A stretch of 64,000 nucleotides of DNA from Brachyspira aalborgi. Lineage in GTDB: Bacteria; Spirochaetota; Brachyspiria; Brachyspirales; Brachyspiraceae. A program made the translations under genes and the position numbers. The stretch is from contig NZ_SAXU01000001.1 in assembly GCF_008016455.1 (NCBI RefSeq), positions 1,736,001-1,800,000 on the forward strand, read 5' to 3'. The stretch's first letter is position 1. Every line of letters begins with the position of its first letter. Of the stretch, positions 8,482 to 17,925 are shown one piece after another. A model generated the notes under the pieces. The model was not told the DNA's origin and searched no databases. It worked only from the letters and a program-made list of their open reading frames with translations.

Positions 8482-8676
8482 TTAATTGCCTTTATCGGAA
8501 TTTTTTTTATTCAAATATTTTCTAACAAAAAATATTACCGCCGCTATTATTACGGCTATTCCGATTAATTGAGCCAAATCGTCAAATATAAAATCAAAAG
8601 TGTCTTCTATTAAATCGAAACAGTATAAATTAATAGCGATTATAAAAGTTAATATTATAGCATAAATTTTCTTCAT
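8482..8676 (-). CDS. Small exported/membrane protein, member 1 of the trio
   Basis: 64 residues, unrecognised. The layout is N-terminal hydrophobic helix (about 4-18) ending Asn-Leu-Tyr-Cys-Phe-Asp, acidic stretch LIEDTFDFIFDDLAQL, membrane helix GIAVIIAAVIFFVRK, and short basic tail. It is the most compact version of the pattern in the next two genes. AAGGAGG lies 7-8 nt before the ATG and a promoter with TTTACA and TATAAT lies about 45 nt upstream. The acidic segment between two helices could be periplasmic. The Cys after the first helix is not in a convincing lipobox. Confidence 0.7.
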   Translation of the reverse strand: MKKIYAIILTFIIAINLYCFDLIEDTFDFIFDDLAQLIGIAVIIAAVIFFVRKYLNKKNSDKGN

Positions 8677-8721
8677 TTTTTTGCCTCCTTAAAATTTTAA
8701 TGAAGTTTTATTTATATTATA

Positions 8722-8750
8722 ATTATAACATATTGTAATTATTTTGTAAA
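8722..8750 (-). promoter_or_regulatory. Promoter for the small membrane protein trio
   Basis: On the minus strand TTTACA (8750-8745) and TATAAT (8727-8722) are separated by 17 nt, upstream of the gene starting at 8676. Confidence 0.6.
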
Positions 8751-8917
8751 GAGTTTATAAATAAAATTTACATAAATTAGGCATTGTAAATTAAATATAA
8801 ATACAATTATACTACATTTAATACATTTTTAACGATAAATAAAATCGAAAAATTAAATTAATTAAGCATTTTTTCAATATACCGAATATAAATAAACAGG
8901 CGGTATTAATGTAAAAT

Positions 8918-10195
8918 ATGTTTAAGTATGTTATAGAAGGTTCAAAAAATATATCAGGGACGGTTAAAATTTCAGGCTCAAAAAACGCTTCGCTTCCTCT
9001 TTTGGTAGCGTCTATTTTAACGGACGAGCCTATAACTTTGCATAATGTGCCCGATTTAGTAGATGTTCATGTTCTTATAAATATATTAGAACCTTTGGGT
9101 AAAAAAGTCGATTTTAAAAATAACACTACGATTATAATATCTCAAAATGGTAAAAGCGATGAAGCGCCTTATAAATTAGTAAAAAAAATGAGAGGCTCAA
9201 TAATAGTTTTGGGACCTTTGCTTGCGAAAAGAAAACATTGCCGAGTTTCTTATCCTGGAGGTTGCGCTTTTGGACCAAGACCGATAGACTTACATTTGAA
9301 AGGCATGGAAATGTTGGGAGCTGAAATAAATTTATCGGGCGGTTATATAAACGCTTCGGTAAAAGATAGACTTAAAGGAAACGAAATAACTTTATCGGGA
9401 AAAAATGGACCAACCGTGCTTGGAACTGATAATGTTATGATGGCTGCAACTTTAGCAAAAGGCAGAACTATAATAAATGATGCAGCAAGAGAGCCTGAAT
9501 GCGTAAATTTGGCTGAACTTCTTTTATCTATGGGAGCTAAAATTGAAGGAATAGGAACTTCAACTTTAACTATAGATGGAGTCGATAAATTGCATGGAGC
9601 TGAATTTGAAGTTATACCCGACAGGATAGAAACGGGAACTTTTTTGGCAATAGCGGCTGCAGGAAGAGGAAAATTAAAATTAGAAAAAACTAATCATAAA
9701 CATTTAACTTGTGTATTAGATTTATTAACTTCTATAGGTTGCGATATTAAAACTACGGACGATACTATTGAAATTGACGCGACAAATAGAGAATTAAAAC
9801 CTTTTGTTATAGAAACTATGCCTTATCCTGGATTTCCTACAGATTTACAGGCAATTTTTACGACTTTAGCATGCGCTATTAATGGAAAAAGCTATATAAA
9901 AGAAACAATTTATCCCGACAGATTTAGCAATGTCCCAGAATTGATTCGTATGGGAGCGGATATAGAAGAGAAAGAAGCGAGTATAATTATTAATGGCGGA
10001 AAAAAATTATCGGGAGCGGATATTCAAGCAAGCGATTTGAGAGCGGGAGCGGCTTTGGTTGCTGCGGGAGCTATAGCCGAAGGAATTACTAATCTTCATA
10101 GAATATATCATATTGAAAGAGGATATGAGAGTTTAGAAAATAAATTAAATAATATTAATATAAATACAAAAAAAGAAAAAGACGATATTTTATAA
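8918..10195 (+). CDS. murA: UDP-N-acetylglucosamine 1-carboxyvinyltransferase
   Basis: Cytoplasmic enzyme that transfers enolpyruvate from PEP to UDP-GlcNAc, the first committed step of peptidoglycan synthesis. It is a 425-residue protein made of two inverted alpha/beta domains. Key residues are visible: Lys22 in GSKNASLP, and catalytic Cys116 in PGGCAFGPRPIDLH, the residue attacked by fosfomycin. RIETGTF and the C-terminal DLRAGAALV motif are also present. Cys rather than Asp at position 116 suggests the fosfomycin-sensitive type. The ATG is preceded by AGGCGG at some distance, a modest binding site. A flagellar gene starts 27 nt downstream and is probably co-transcribed. Confidence 0.97.
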   Translation: MFKYVIEGSKNISGTVKISGSKNASLPLLVASILTDEPITLHNVPDLVDVHVLINILEPLGKKVDFKNNTTIIISQNGKSDEAPYKLVKKMRGSIIVLGPLLAKRKHCRVSYPGGCAFGPRPIDLHLKGMEMLGAEINLSGGYINASVKDRLKGNEITLSGKNGPTVLGTDNVMMAATLAKGRTIINDAAREPECVNLAELLLSMGAKIEGIGTSTLTIDGVDKLHGAEFEVIPDRIETGTFLAIAAAGRGKLKLEKTNHKHLTCVLDLLTSIGCDIKTTDDTIEIDATNRELKPFVIETMPYPGFPTDLQAIFTTLACAINGKSYIKETIYPDRFSNVPELIRMGADIEEKEASIIINGGKKLSGADIQASDLRAGAALVAAGAIAEGITNLHRIYHIERGYESLENKLNNININTKKEKDDIL

Positions 10196-10222
10196 TTTTA
10201 TTTTAATTAAGGAGAGAAAATT

Positions 10223-11071
10223 ATGGTTCGAGGAGTTTACACGGGAGCAAGCGGAATGATAGCGCAACAAGAGAGATTGGATGTTGTCGCAAATAATTTG
10301 GCTAATGTAGATAAGCCAGGATTTAAAAGAGATACGGCGACTTTTAAGGCTTTTCCTGAAATGATGGCTGCAAGAACGGAAGACGATGGAGTTGTTATAT
10401 TTCCTTTAGGTTCTACAGATATAAGACCTTATGTTGGAAGAATGGGAACGGGCGTTGAAGTTAATGAAGTTTTTACGGAATGGGAACAAGGCTCTTTAAG
10501 AGAAACGGGAAACCAACTCGATATTGCTTTAAGCGATAAAGGTTTTTTTGCAATAGAAACTCCTAATGGCGAAAGATATACAAGAAACGGAAGCTTTCTT
10601 ATCGATAAAGATAATTATTTGGTGACGAAACATGGTTATAAAGTAATGGGAGAAAACGGTTATATACAAATAAAAACTAATAATTATGTTATAGACGAAG
10701 AGGGAAGAGTAAGCGTTAATAAAAGATATCAAAATAATGATGATTTCGTTCAAATGACTCAAAACGAATGGAAAGACGAAGAAATTTTAGACACTTTAAA
10801 AATAGTTAGATTTGAAAACGAAAGATATTTAAAAAAAGAAGGAGAATCTTTTTGGGTTGATACTCAAATTAGCGGACCCGCGTATATAGCGCAAAAAGGA
10901 ATTGACCGCCCGAAAGTTTTATCAAGATTTTTAGAAATGAGCAATGTTAATCCTATTAATGAAATGGTTAGAATGATAGAAGTTCAAAGAGCTTATGAAT
11001 TAAACTCAAAATCGATAGCGACTCATGATACTTTAATAGGAAGAGTCGTAAACGAAGTTGGAAGAGTTTAA
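10223..11071 (+). CDS. Flagellar basal-body rod protein, FlgF/FlgG family
   Basis: Axial rod component of the flagellar basal body, exported by the flagellar type III system. The 282-residue protein starts with the rod/hook family signature GVYTGASGMIAQQERLDVVANNLAN (residues 4-28). The central GTGVEVNEVF-(x)n-GSLRETGNQLDIALSDKGFFAI block is diagnostic of FlgE/F/G. The C-terminal EMSNVNPINEMVRMIEVQRAYELNSK is the conserved coiled-coil end. In spirochaetes flgF and flgG often sit side by side; here only one copy is present and it follows murA. FlgF and FlgG cannot be separated with confidence. AAGGAGAG precedes the ATG. Confidence 0.9.
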   Translation: MVRGVYTGASGMIAQQERLDVVANNLANVDKPGFKRDTATFKAFPEMMAARTEDDGVVIFPLGSTDIRPYVGRMGTGVEVNEVFTEWEQGSLRETGNQLDIALSDKGFFAIETPNGERYTRNGSFLIDKDNYLVTKHGYKVMGENGYIQIKTNNYVIDEEGRVSVNKRYQNNDDFVQMTQNEWKDEEILDTLKIVRFENERYLKKEGESFWVDTQISGPAYIAQKGIDRPKVLSRFLEMSNVNPINEMVRMIEVQRAYELNSKSIATHDTLIGRVVNEVGRV

Positions 11072-11183
11072 AAATTTCGTTAATAAATAATAAAAAATAA
11101 TATAGAATTCCTTATTAATATTTTGATAAAAAATTTACGATAATATATAATAGCATATAAATAATTCTGATTACGAGGATACT

Positions 11184-14045
11184 ATGGCTTTAAATAAATC
11201 CAAGAAAAAACTGATTCTTTCTTTGAAGATTCAGATTATAGGCATATATATATTATTAGACTTGATATTATGGTATTTGTTTTTATGGTTTTCATTATAC
11301 GATAAACATGCATTTCCTTTTTACGGAGTCAAAATAGTTTTTGCAATAATAGCTTTTATATTATTCTTAAGATACTGTAATCAATGGGCAAAAGGGGAAA
11401 AAATAAAACTTGCCGACAAAGTGACTAAAATATTTTCAACTTCTGCAGTATCGGGAAGTATAATAGAAATAACAATATTCGCTTTTCTAAATCCGAATAT
11501 TTATATATATACTTCTTTAGCGGCTGTTTTTGCCTGCTTGCTTTCAAGCGGCGCTATTAATTCTTTATACGCTTTAGTATTTAGAATAATTTCGCATAAA
11601 AGCGATTTGGAAGAGAGCGTTACCGTTTTTTATCTTTCGTTAACTTTTAAAGTTCTTTATACGATTTTCTTTTTCTTTTCAAGCGTTGTTTTTGTTTTAA
11701 TTTTAAATTATGTAAGAATAAGAGAAGAGGCATTTTTAAACTTAAATAGCGATGAAACTTTAAGCGAAATTATAGGCGTAAATAGTCATATAAATCAAAC
11801 TTACAAAAACGCATTTTTAGATTTGAAAGTTTATGATAGAATAGTAAAAAATAATTTAAATCAAAATCAATTAGATATAAACTCTTTAAGAACTTATATA
11901 AATAATAGAATTCAATATTTAGATTATAATTTAAGCAATAATTATAAATCTGTTTCTATAAATATAAACAGAGAATTTTTAACAAATAATTCTCCCGCTT
12001 CGTTGTCTATATTAAGAAATACGAATAATGTATATTCAACGGCGACAAGTTATAATTTTCCTTCAACTACTCTTATAAAAAGCAATGATTTTTATTCTAT
12101 AATTTCTTATAATAACGAAGGCGATATTTCGGTATCTTCTTATTATCCTTTGGAATTAAATGATAGACAGCTTGGACATATAATAGCGAATGCGGATATA
12201 ATGGAATATTTTAAATATATAGAAAGCAATCCTTCTCTCTCTTCTTGGAATTATATTAATTATAAATTAAATAATAAAAATATAGTTTATGCTAAAGATA
12301 GAAGATTTTTGAATCAAAATGTATTAAATATTTTAGGCTCAAGCGAGAATTTTTCTAAATATATAATGGAATTTGAAAATCAATTAAACGATAAGCCTTC
12401 TTTTATAACTCCAATGTTTGATATGAATAACGAAAAAACCGTAGCTATTATGTTTTATATGAAAGATTTGGATTCTGTAATCGTATTTTATAAAGATATA
12501 AATTCTATAATAAAATATTCAAATATAGAAAAAACTATAACTCTATTTATAATAGTATTTTTTATAGGCTATTCTATATTGTCTTCTGTTTATATTCTTA
12601 TTTTGCGTCTTACTTTTACTCCGATAAAAACCACTAACGCTTCTACGGTAGAGCTTAGAGAACAAAATAGAGATTTAAGAAAAAGAATAATGTGTAAGAA
12701 TAACGATGAAATTGGGCTTTTGGTTTATAATTTTAATTTATTTATTAACGACTTGGAATTAATTATAGATAATTTGAAATTAAAAAGCGAAAATTTGATT
12801 AACGATATAAATAATGTAGAAAAAATTATGACTGAAAATTCTAACAGCGTAAATATTCAAACGGAAAGCATTAAAAAAAGCGTAGAAAATATTCAATCTA
12901 TAATAGCTTCTATAAAAAATATTACAAGTTCAACCGAACAACAGAGAACGGCGTTTTCTTCCGCATCCGTTGCAGTTGATGAATTATTGCAAACCGTTTA
13001 TAGAATTAACAATAATATAGAAATGCAATCCTCTTCTGTTGAGCAAACTTCCGCATCCGTTGAAGAGATGATTTCAAATATTACGAGTATTGCAAAAAGC
13101 ACGAGCAATGCTGACGCTTTATTTAAAAAGCTTTTGGTTGAAGCGGGAGATGGAGCCGATATAGTAGAAGAGGTTATAGAATCAATTAGAAATGTTGAAG
13201 CGAGCAGCGAGCAAATAAAAAATATTATAAACATTATTCAAAATATCGCGGAGCAAACTAACCTTTTGGCTATGAACGCTTCTATAGAGGCTTCGCATGC
13301 GGGCGAGATGGGAAGAGGATTTTCCGTTATCGCTGATGAAATAAGGTCTTTAGCCGAACATACTGCGGAAAATACAAAATCTATAACTACAATCATTAAA
13401 GAAATTACAAGAAGAATTGAAGAGAGCGTTGAGCTTGCAAATAATAGCGGACAATCTTTAAGCAATATAGTTAGCATATCGGAAAGCGCATCGAGAATAG
13501 TTTCCGAAATAAATACGGCAAATAGCGAGCTTGAAATAGGCGGTAAAGATATACTTGAAACTATTACAAAATTGAACGCGACAACTTCGGGAGTTAAAGA
13601 TAGCGTAAAAGAACAGATTAATAGCGGAGATGCGGTAGATATTCAAATTACTTTATTAGATAAAATAAATAAAGAGGTTGTAAATATAGTAGAAGCTAAT
13701 AGTATGGAGGTAAACGAGGTTAATGATTCGCTTACTTCATTAAATTCGATTTCGACTCAAATTATTGAAAATAAGGATAGATTTTATAATATGACAAACA
13801 GATTAAATAATAATTTCACCATTTTTAACACATTGCTCATGAACTTTATTACAAATAGAGACGATGAAAAAAATGAAGAAGAAACAAAGAACGCTCTTCT
13901 TAAAGACGATAAATTTAATATAGACAAAGAAATTGACTCTCAATTAAAAACTCTTGAAGACGAATTAAAAATATCGGAAGAAGATGACGAGGAAGTTATA
14001 AGAACTTTGAAAGAAGATTTTAAAAATCCAAAAATGTTTTATTAA
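11184..14045 (+). CDS. Methyl-accepting chemotaxis protein with polytopic N-terminus
   Basis: A 953-residue chemoreceptor. The first 180 residues hold about five membrane helices (roughly 15-37, 47-63, 83-103, 107-130, 150-178) rather than the usual single helix. They are followed by a large extracytoplasmic domain (about 180-455), another membrane helix (about 457-480), a HAMP region and a long coiled signalling domain. The MCP hairpin motif EQTNLLAMNASIEASHAGEMGRGFSVIADEIRSLA lies near 689-720. It would signal to CheA/CheW. The acidic C-terminal tail (EEDDEEVIRTLKEDF) has no CheR-binding pentapeptide that I recognise. The ligand is unknown. The ATG follows GAGGA. Confidence 0.93.
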   Translation: MALNKSKKKLILSLKIQIIGIYILLDLILWYLFLWFSLYDKHAFPFYGVKIVFAIIAFILFLRYCNQWAKGEKIKLADKVTKIFSTSAVSGSIIEITIFAFLNPNIYIYTSLAAVFACLLSSGAINSLYALVFRIISHKSDLEESVTVFYLSLTFKVLYTIFFFFSSVVFVLILNYVRIREEAFLNLNSDETLSEIIGVNSHINQTYKNAFLDLKVYDRIVKNNLNQNQLDINSLRTYINNRIQYLDYNLSNNYKSVSININREFLTNNSPASLSILRNTNNVYSTATSYNFPSTTLIKSNDFYSIISYNNEGDISVSSYYPLELNDRQLGHIIANADIMEYFKYIESNPSLSSWNYINYKLNNKNIVYAKDRRFLNQNVLNILGSSENFSKYIMEFENQLNDKPSFITPMFDMNNEKTVAIMFYMKDLDSVIVFYKDINSIIKYSNIEKTITLFIIVFFIGYSILSSVYILILRLTFTPIKTTNASTVELREQNRDLRKRIMCKNNDEIGLLVYNFNLFINDLELIIDNLKLKSENLINDINNVEKIMTENSNSVNIQTESIKKSVENIQSIIASIKNITSSTEQQRTAFSSASVAVDELLQTVYRINNNIEMQSSSVEQTSASVEEMISNITSIAKSTSNADALFKKLLVEAGDGADIVEEVIESIRNVEASSEQIKNIINIIQNIAEQTNLLAMNASIEASHAGEMGRGFSVIADEIRSLAEHTAENTKSITTIIKEITRRIEESVELANNSGQSLSNIVSISESASRIVSEINTANSELEIGGKDILETITKLNATTSGVKDSVKEQINSGDAVDIQITLLDKINKEVVNIVEANSMEVNEVNDSLTSLNSISTQIIENKDRFYNMTNRLNNNFTIFNTLLMNFITNRDDEKNEEETKNALLKDDKFNIDKEIDSQLKTLEDELKISEEDDEEVIRTLKEDFKNPKMFY

Positions 14046-14072
14046 ATTTAAATTAAAAAAATATAAAAATAA

Positions 14073-14096
14073 AAGGAGGGTTTTAAAGCCCCCCTT
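14073..14096 (-). terminator. Terminator downstream of the rubrerythrin gene
   Basis: AAGGAGGG (14073-14080) pairs with CCCCCCTT (14089-14096) with one mismatch. The T-rich run lies on the minus-strand 3' side, so it serves the rubrerythrin transcript; the opposite side lacks a clear U run. Confidence 0.6.
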
Positions 14097-14123
14097 AAAT
14101 AAATTTGCTTTAATTAATAATTA

Positions 14124-14660
14124 TCAATAATTTTCAACTCTAACTTCAAAGAATTTTTTTGCATGCTTACAAGCTGGACAAACTTCTGGAGCGGATTCGC
14201 CTTCAAAAATATAGCCGCAATTTCTACATTTCCATTGAACTTTTGTGTTTCTTTTGAAAACCGTTCCGCTTTTAACCGCTTCTCTTAATTTAGCGTATCT
14301 TTCTCTATGTTCTTTTTCAACATCGCCAATTAATTTCATTGAACGAGCGACATCGTCAAAACCTTCTTCGCTGGCTTCTTTAGCCATTTGAGGATACATC
14401 GTTTCGTATTCGTAATTTTCGCCTTCCCAAGCGGATTGCAAATTTGCAAGCGTGTCTCCTATGCCGTTAAGATATTTGAAATGTATTTTTGCATGCTCTC
14501 TTTCGTTTTCGGCGGTTTCAAGAAATATTGCCGCTATTTGTTCGTAGCCTTCGTTTCTGGCAACGCTTGCGAAATAAGTATATTTATTCCTTGCCATAGA
14601 TTCGCCCGCAAAAGCGTCATTTAAATTCTTTTCCGTTTTTGTTCCTTTTAAGTCCTTCAT
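14124..14660 (-). CDS. rbr: Rubrerythrin
   Basis: Non-haem iron peroxidase that reduces hydrogen peroxide in anaerobes. The 178-residue protein has a four-helix diiron domain with the ExxH pairs: AFAGESMARNKY near 13-24, ETAENEREHAKIHF near 48-61, and a second set with GDVEKEHRERY. A C-terminal rubredoxin-like Fe(SCys)4 domain has C-x2-C (CRNCGYIFEG) and C-x2-C (CPACKHAKKFF). Length and order match classical rubrerythrin. AAGGAG precedes the ATG. It lies 60 nt downstream of the superoxide dismutase gene on the same strand, which makes its substrate, so the pair forms a superoxide-to-water route. Confidence 0.97.
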   Translation of the reverse strand: MKDLKGTKTEKNLNDAFAGESMARNKYTYFASVARNEGYEQIAAIFLETAENEREHAKIHFKYLNGIGDTLANLQSAWEGENYEYETMYPQMAKEASEEGFDDVARSMKLIGDVEKEHRERYAKLREAVKSGTVFKRNTKVQWKCRNCGYIFEGESAPEVCPACKHAKKFFEVRVENY

Positions 14661-14720
14661 TTAACTTCTCCTTAATAATTAATTTTATAAAACAAATATT
14701 AAACTGTAAAAATATTTATT

Positions 14721-15323
14721 TTATTTTGCATTTTTTAATTTTTCTGCAACATATTCCCAATTTACCAAATGGTCAACAAAAGTATTTAGAAAATCTGGGC
14801 GTCTGTTTTGATAATCCAAATAATAAGCATGTTCCCATACATCGCAAGTAAGCAAACCATGAACTTTATCCGCGATAGGATTCATAGCGTTAGGATATTT
14901 TCTAACTTCCAATTTTCCATTAGCCAAAACGAGCCAAGCCCATCCCGAACCAAATTGAGTTTTTCCCGCCGTAGTGAAAGCTTCTTTAAATGCGTCAAAA
15001 GAGCCAAAATCGGATTTTATTTTTGATTCTAATTCTGACGGAATGCTTGGTTTTTCAGATTTTTTCAAAACTTTAAAAAACTCTTCATGATTATAAACCT
15101 GTCCCGCGTTATTAAATAAGCCTTGTTTATCGGCGTTATTATGGGAAAGAAGTATTAACTCTTCTATGCTTTTTCCTTCCAATGATTTATCTTTGGAAAC
15201 AAAATCATTAACGGCGGTTACATAAGCGTTTAAATGTTTTCCATGATGAAAATCTAAAGTATTTGAAGACATATAAGGCGCTAAATCTTCTTTGCCATAA
15301 GGTAATTTAATTAATTCAAACAT
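14721..15323 (-). CDS. Superoxide dismutase (Fe/Mn family)
   Basis: Cytoplasmic enzyme that dismutates superoxide to oxygen and peroxide. The 200-residue protein has the usual N-terminal helical hairpin (LDFHHGKHLNAYV, with a His ligand near 26) and the second metal site in the C-terminal domain (DVWEHAYYLDYQNRR, the conserved DxWEHAYY motif). A metal His in the NHEEF region corresponds to YNHEEFF. GSGWAWLV is also conserved. Whether it uses Fe or Mn is not readable with certainty. GGAG lies 7-8 nt before the ATG. Its neighbour is rubrerythrin. Confidence 0.96.
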   Translation of the reverse strand: MFELIKLPYGKEDLAPYMSSNTLDFHHGKHLNAYVTAVNDFVSKDKSLEGKSIEELILLSHNNADKQGLFNNAGQVYNHEEFFKVLKKSEKPSIPSELESKIKSDFGSFDAFKEAFTTAGKTQFGSGWAWLVLANGKLEVRKYPNAMNPIADKVHGLLTCDVWEHAYYLDYQNRRPDFLNTFVDHLVNWEYVAEKLKNAK

Positions 15324-15450
15324 ATTTTTATCTCCTTCATAAATGAATTTAAAATTAATTTTATAATAGTTTATATTATTTTAAATTTATGTCAAGTATT
15401 TATTAAATGATATTTTTAACTTATTAATAAATATTACTAATTATAAATCA

Positions 15451-15478
15451 GGGCATACCAAAATTAATTGGCATGCCC
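15451..15478. terminator. Inverted repeat between sod and the upstream secreted-protein gene
   Basis: GGGCAT-A-CCAA (15451-15461) pairs with TTGG-C-ATGCCC (15468-15478), a 10-bp stem with one mismatch and a 6-nt loop. The position, 45 nt past the end of the 15523-16518 gene, suggests termination of that gene, but the U run on the minus strand is poor. Confidence 0.5.
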
Positions 15479-15522
15479 CTTTTCAAAGGAATTTATCTAA
15501 TGAACCAAAAAATCTAAATTAA

Positions 15523-16518
15523 TTATTCTTCTTCGCTACCTTCGGAATTTTCGCTCTCTTCGTCTTTATAAACAGGCATAACCTCTCTGCCCATTATTTC
15601 GCTTTCCGTATCTCCGTAAGTAAAGCCTAATTCGTCATAATATTTTGAATATATACCTCTAAATCTTTCGGAAGTAGTATATAATATTTTATGATATCTC
15701 GTTAATAAAAGTTTATATTTAGCGTCTCTTATAGTTTCATCTTCGGTTTTTAAAGTCGTTAAATCCCAAAGATTATTAAACATTTCATTTAAATAATAAA
15801 CCTTTCTAACATCGCTCGACTGATTTTCCGTAGCCAATTTATAATTAACTCCAGCCAAATAAGTATTTAACATAATCAAATTAGTAGTATTTGTAGAACC
15901 GCTTTTATTTATATTATCAACGGCTTTTGTTAAATAATTTCTGCTTACGGCATAATAATGATGAGAGCCTTTAAACAAATTCAAAATGCCTCCGTATAAA
16001 TTTAATTCATAATCGGCTTGAGCAATTTCATTTGTCTTCCCTAAAATTTCATATACGGGTTTTACTTCATCGTATAATCTGAAACATTTGTAAAGCTCTC
16101 TTAAAGCCAAATCGACATTATTATCGTTGGCTATAGGTCTTGCAACTAAATCGTAATAATATACGGCATTATAAAACATTTCGTTTGTGTCCGTAAATTT
16201 TACATTTGTATAATCTTCCAATATTTTATTAGCCTTATAAAGTATTCTAAACAAATAATCGTCTTTCAATATGCCTAAATTTGTTTGAAGAAGATTATAA
16301 CTTCTGTCAAGAGCCTGGTCGTCCGTATTCCTCAAATCCCTAAAAGAAGGTGCAAATGAAGAAATTCCTTCGACATTATCCGCAGTCTCTTCGCTCGTTT
16401 CTTCGGTTTCCGCGTTTTCCGTTTGCTTATTTTGGTCGGTAGTATTGGTATTGTTTTGAGCATATACCGAAACTATAGCCAAAATTGTTACAACTAATAC
16501 AAGAAATATTTTTTTCAT
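15523..16518 (-). CDS. Exported protein of unknown function
   Basis: 331 residues, not recognised. A clear signal peptide (about 1-20) ends Val-Tyr-Ala-Gln, then comes a Thr/Asn/Glu-rich linker (about 21-50). The body is mostly alpha-helical (about 55-300), with repeated aromatic and Leu patterns such as YKANKILEDY, YYDLVARPI and LYKCFRLYDEV that resemble TPR-like helical pairs. The tail is highly acidic (DEESENSEGSEEE). Likely periplasmic or surface-exposed. AGGAG precedes the ATG. It lies just after holB in the same direction (24 nt), so the two may be co-transcribed. Confidence 0.75.
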   Translation of the reverse strand: MKKIFLVLVVTILAIVSVYAQNNTNTTDQNKQTENAETEETSEETADNVEGISSFAPSFRDLRNTDDQALDRSYNLLQTNLGILKDDYLFRILYKANKILEDYTNVKFTDTNEMFYNAVYYYDLVARPIANDNNVDLALRELYKCFRLYDEVKPVYEILGKTNEIAQADYELNLYGGILNLFKGSHHYYAVSRNYLTKAVDNINKSGSTNTTNLIMLNTYLAGVNYKLATENQSSDVRKVYYLNEMFNNLWDLTTLKTEDETIRDAKYKLLLTRYHKILYTTSERFRGIYSKYYDELGFTYGDTESEIMGREVMPVYKDEESENSEGSEEE

Positions 16519-16542
16519 GTATAACTCCTGTTTTTAAAATTT

Positions 16543-17925
16543 TTAATAATTATGCAACCATATATAAATATTGCTTAAAGTTTTATAAAGCGCCATTTTA
16601 GGTTGAGAGTTGGTATTTATCAGAGTATTAACCGCTAAATCCAATTCGTCAATTACCCATATTACGCTTTTATCCGAAATCGAATTTGGAAATATATAAT
16701 TTCTATCTTCGACTTCAAGATATTTATCTTCAAGAGACTTTTTTAAAATATTTATTATCTCTTTTATCGTTTCTATAATATCGTAATTTCCTTCAATTAA
16801 TAAAGTCATTATCGCCGATATTTTAGAAGCGTTATTATTAAAAATAGCCTCTATGAAAGATAATAAAACTTCTCGTATATTATCGCTTGAATTCGATTTT
16901 TTGTCAAGAGTATATTTTATAGATTTTGCCACACTTCCGTAAGAATATTGCAATGCAAGGGCGGTTTTTTCCTCGTCAAATTTTAGCCTTTTCATTAAAA
17001 TCTCTCTTAAAGTATTTTCAGACAAAGGAGAAAATTTTAATTCCATCATCCTCGACATTAAAGGTTTCATTCCGTCTTGAGTTAATTTATTCGTATCGGA
17101 TGCGATTAAAATAAAAATATTATTATCCGAAGGCTCTTCTAAAGTTCTTAAAAATATATTCGGCGCTCGCTTATCCATTAGTTCTATGCCTTCTATAATA
17201 ATAATTCTTTTCTTTCCGTATCTTGTTTTTCTGTAAGTCATTTCTATAATATTTCTAACCGTATCAAGAGGAATAACCGTGTGAATTATATTATAATGAA
17301 TCTTTTTTAATGCGTCAAAAAAATTTCCTTCTATAACGCATTTCTTTTTATTTCCCTTATTTTTTACAATATCAATTGCTTCTTTAGATTTTCCTCTAAA
17401 TATAGAATCTATAAATTCAATATTATCTTCGTTAAGTTCATTTAAAGTATAATTAACGGCTAAATAATAAGGTTCGATTAAAGAAAATCTAGAAGTATCT
17501 TTTTTCTGCCCAAGCATATATTCTTTAGGTTCGCTTGCAGGATAATTATCATAGCTATCAAAAATCATAGATTCCACTTTATACAAAATCGAACGGCAGG
17601 CTGTATAAAAATCGTTAAACAAATAAGGCAATTTATATTCCAAATATTGATTAAAATATATTTCTGCATTTCTAAATCTTTCGTCAGTTCCCGCTACTAT
17701 TACATCGGGATGTTTATATCTGTCAATCATTTTGCACGACTCGCATTCTCCGCAATAAGTTCCGTTTTCTCTTTCGCATAAAATCGCTTTCGCATAATTT
17801 AAGGCGCTTTCAAATTTCCCGATTCCTTCTTCGCCATAAAATAAATATGCATGATGAAGTCTTCCGCTTTTATAAATTCCCGACATTATTTTTAACGGGA
17901 CGCTTTGTCCTAATACTTTAGCCAA
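16543..17925 (-). CDS. holB: DNA polymerase III delta-prime subunit, enlarged
   Basis: Clamp-loader subunit. The N-terminal AAA+ part has LHHAYLFYGEEGIGK (Walker A-like, about 24-38) and the zinc-binding cysteines of CERENGTYCGECESCK (about 50-65). After the conserved HPDVIV there is an unusual stretch of about 145 residues (roughly 82-228) before the family resumes at VIPLDTVRNIIEMTYRKTRYGKKRIIIIEG. NIFLRTLEEPSDNNIFILIA (sensor/LEEP motif) follows, then the C-terminal helical collar domain. At 460 residues it is about 130 longer than usual. The start is TTG at 17925, supported by AGGAAA upstream. Confidence 0.9.
   Translation of the reverse strand: MAKVLGQSVPLKIMSGIYKSGRLHHAYLFYGEEGIGKFESALNYAKAILCERENGTYCGECESCKMIDRYKHPDVIVAGTDERFRNAEIYFNQYLEYKLPYLFNDFYTACRSILYKVESMIFDSYDNYPASEPKEYMLGQKKDTSRFSLIEPYYLAVNYTLNELNEDNIEFIDSIFRGKSKEAIDIVKNKGNKKKCVIEGNFFDALKKIHYNIIHTVIPLDTVRNIIEMTYRKTRYGKKRIIIIEGIELMDKRAPNIFLRTLEEPSDNNIFILIASDTNKLTQDGMKPLMSRMMELKFSPLSENTLREILMKRLKFDEEKTALALQYSYGSVAKSIKYTLDKKSNSSDNIREVLLSFIEAIFNNNASKISAIMTLLIEGNYDIIETIKEIINILKKSLEDKYLEVEDRNYIFPNSISDKSVIWVIDELDLAVNTLINTNSQPKMALYKTLSNIYIWLHNY

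Noticed and set aside
8264-8485. Plus-strand frame of 73 codons opposite the small membrane protein genes
   Set aside because: Antisense shadow of a gene with its own ribosome binding site and paralogues.
12998-13646. Several antisense frames within the chemoreceptor signalling domain
   Set aside because: Long open antisense frames are a by-product of the biased codon use of the coiled-coil region; no start signals.
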